A stretch of DNA of 64,000 nt. Source: Cepaea nemoralis. Lineage: Eukaryota; Mollusca; Gastropoda; Stylommatophora; Helicidae. The first letter of the stretch is position 1. Each line of letters begins with the position of its first letter. Below the pieces are notes generated by a model, which was not told the DNA's origin, searched no databases, and worked only from the letters and a program-made list of their open reading frames with translations. The position numbers and the translations under genes were made by a program. Location: positions 127,001-191,000 of the forward strand of contig JACEFZ010028118.1 of assembly GCA_014155875.1 (NCBI GenBank), in the 5' to 3' direction. This document shows positions 63,228 through 64,000 of this stretch, one piece after another.

Positions 63228-64000
63228 ATACGATTGGTGTGCGACTATACAACAACCATCTCATCCCATCATGTTCCTCTTGTACCTTGCGGTGTTGCGG
63301 TAAAGTATAAACAGCAGGAAAGTGCCCATTTATGGGCCTCATGTATTTAGATTCCCATGGACTACCATTTCCTCTGTCCATCATTTACGTGGCCGGCCTC
63401 TGTTTCTATTTCCATCTGGTCTGTACACCATTGCTTGTTGCGGTATACTGTTAGTTGGTAGCATAGTGTCATGGCCAAACCATTTGAATTACTGCCTTTT
63501 AATCAAATCTAGCGTTGCGATATCCCCCACTTTAGTCCTGATTTCTTCATTTCTGATCTTATCTCTTCTTGATGCATTGAGTATTCTTCTCAGGAATCTC
63601 ATTTCTGTGGTTGTGATTTTTCTTTTCTCTTTTCCTTTCATTGTCCAGGTTTGGCATTGGTAGCAGAGAGTTGGTAGGAAGATTGTGCTTTAGAGCGCTT
63701 TCTTAGTAACTATTGATACATGTTTGTTCTTTAGTACTGGTCCCATTTGTCCAATGAATTAATTTGCCTTATTGCATCTATTTTCGATCTCGTCTTCTCA
63801 TTTGCCACTTGATGATATTATGCTTTCTAAGTACTTGAAGCTCTATGTGTTTCAGGGATATTTCTTGTATATGAAACTTTATTGTTCTTTTAGTCTTTGG
63901 TTACAATCATTACCTCTATTTTACTGGTGCTAATTTTTATGCCTTGTTCCTTATACACTTCGTTTAGCTTATTCATGCTGTCTTGTAATTTTTATTTTGC
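63228..64000 (-). pseudogene. LINE-F fragment: RT palm end to C-terminus, runs off right edge
   Basis: The minus strand reads KLQDSMNKLNEVYKEQGIKI and TSKIEVMIVTKD (63880-64000), SKIDAIRQINSLDKWDQ (63730-63790), EMRFLRRILNASRRDKIRN (63530-63610), FKWFGHD (about 63470-63490) and NRNRGRPRKWW (about 63385-63415). These are the usual elements after the RT active site. Stops and frameshifts make it inactive. Confidence 0.8.

Overview
The window reads as metazoan nuclear DNA. It has spliced coding exons, tRNA-derived SINEs, at least six kinds of non-LTR retrotransposon, a Ty3/gypsy-type LTR retrotransposon, mariner and hAT remnants, and several kilobases of minisatellite. The repeat mix suggests an invertebrate, possibly aquatic, but the species cannot be named from sequence alone. 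I see no prokaryotic features, rRNA or CRISPR.

Layout. 1-1.2 kb: old LINE fragment on the minus strand. 2.1-3.2 kb: diverged tandem repeats. 4.6-10.3 kb: one LINE copy (LINE-A, plus strand) broken twice by later insertions, first by a nearly intact antisense sister copy and then by a piece of a second family (LINE-B); both insertions carry target-site duplications. 10.4 kb: palindromic MITE. 11.5-13.6 kb: a (CTAC)n tract hosting a repeated unit that carries a G-rich minisatellite and a (GTTC)n tail. 14-19.7 kb: graveyard of SINEs and LINE-B pieces. 20-25.4 kb: 33-bp minisatellite in a 1,965-bp higher-order duplication, abutting the 3' end of LINE-D (25.4-26.7 kb), which is split by a SINE. 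27.2-31.4 kb: SINE split by a hAT element, then a 31-bp minisatellite of about 112 copies. 31.9-33.9 kb: SINE dimer and LINE pieces.

The only host gene I can support is on the minus strand: exons at 40857-40931 and 34982-35233 encode the C-terminus of a membrane protein. The 5.6-kb intron between them holds a LINE (LINE-C) with an intact 1,045-codon frame in the opposite orientation. A dead mariner and a SINE lie just upstream.

42.4-61.8 kb is the most unusual part: a large nested inverted repeat. Its left arm carries a promoter-like region and a gene for a protein with two C2H2 fingers and an unrecognised C-terminal domain. Its right arm is interrupted by an 8.3-kb LTR retrotransposon with nearly identical LTRs and has about 2 kb replaced by another LINE. 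The left arm preserves the empty insertion site of the LTR element, so the order of events can be read. The LTR element looks Gmr1-like (integrase module before reverse transcriptase) but has lost its integrase core. 61.8-64 kb is again LINE and SINE debris running off the right edge.

Most microsatellites here are 3' tails of retrotransposons, and at least one SINE family has borrowed its 3' end from a LINE in the same window.
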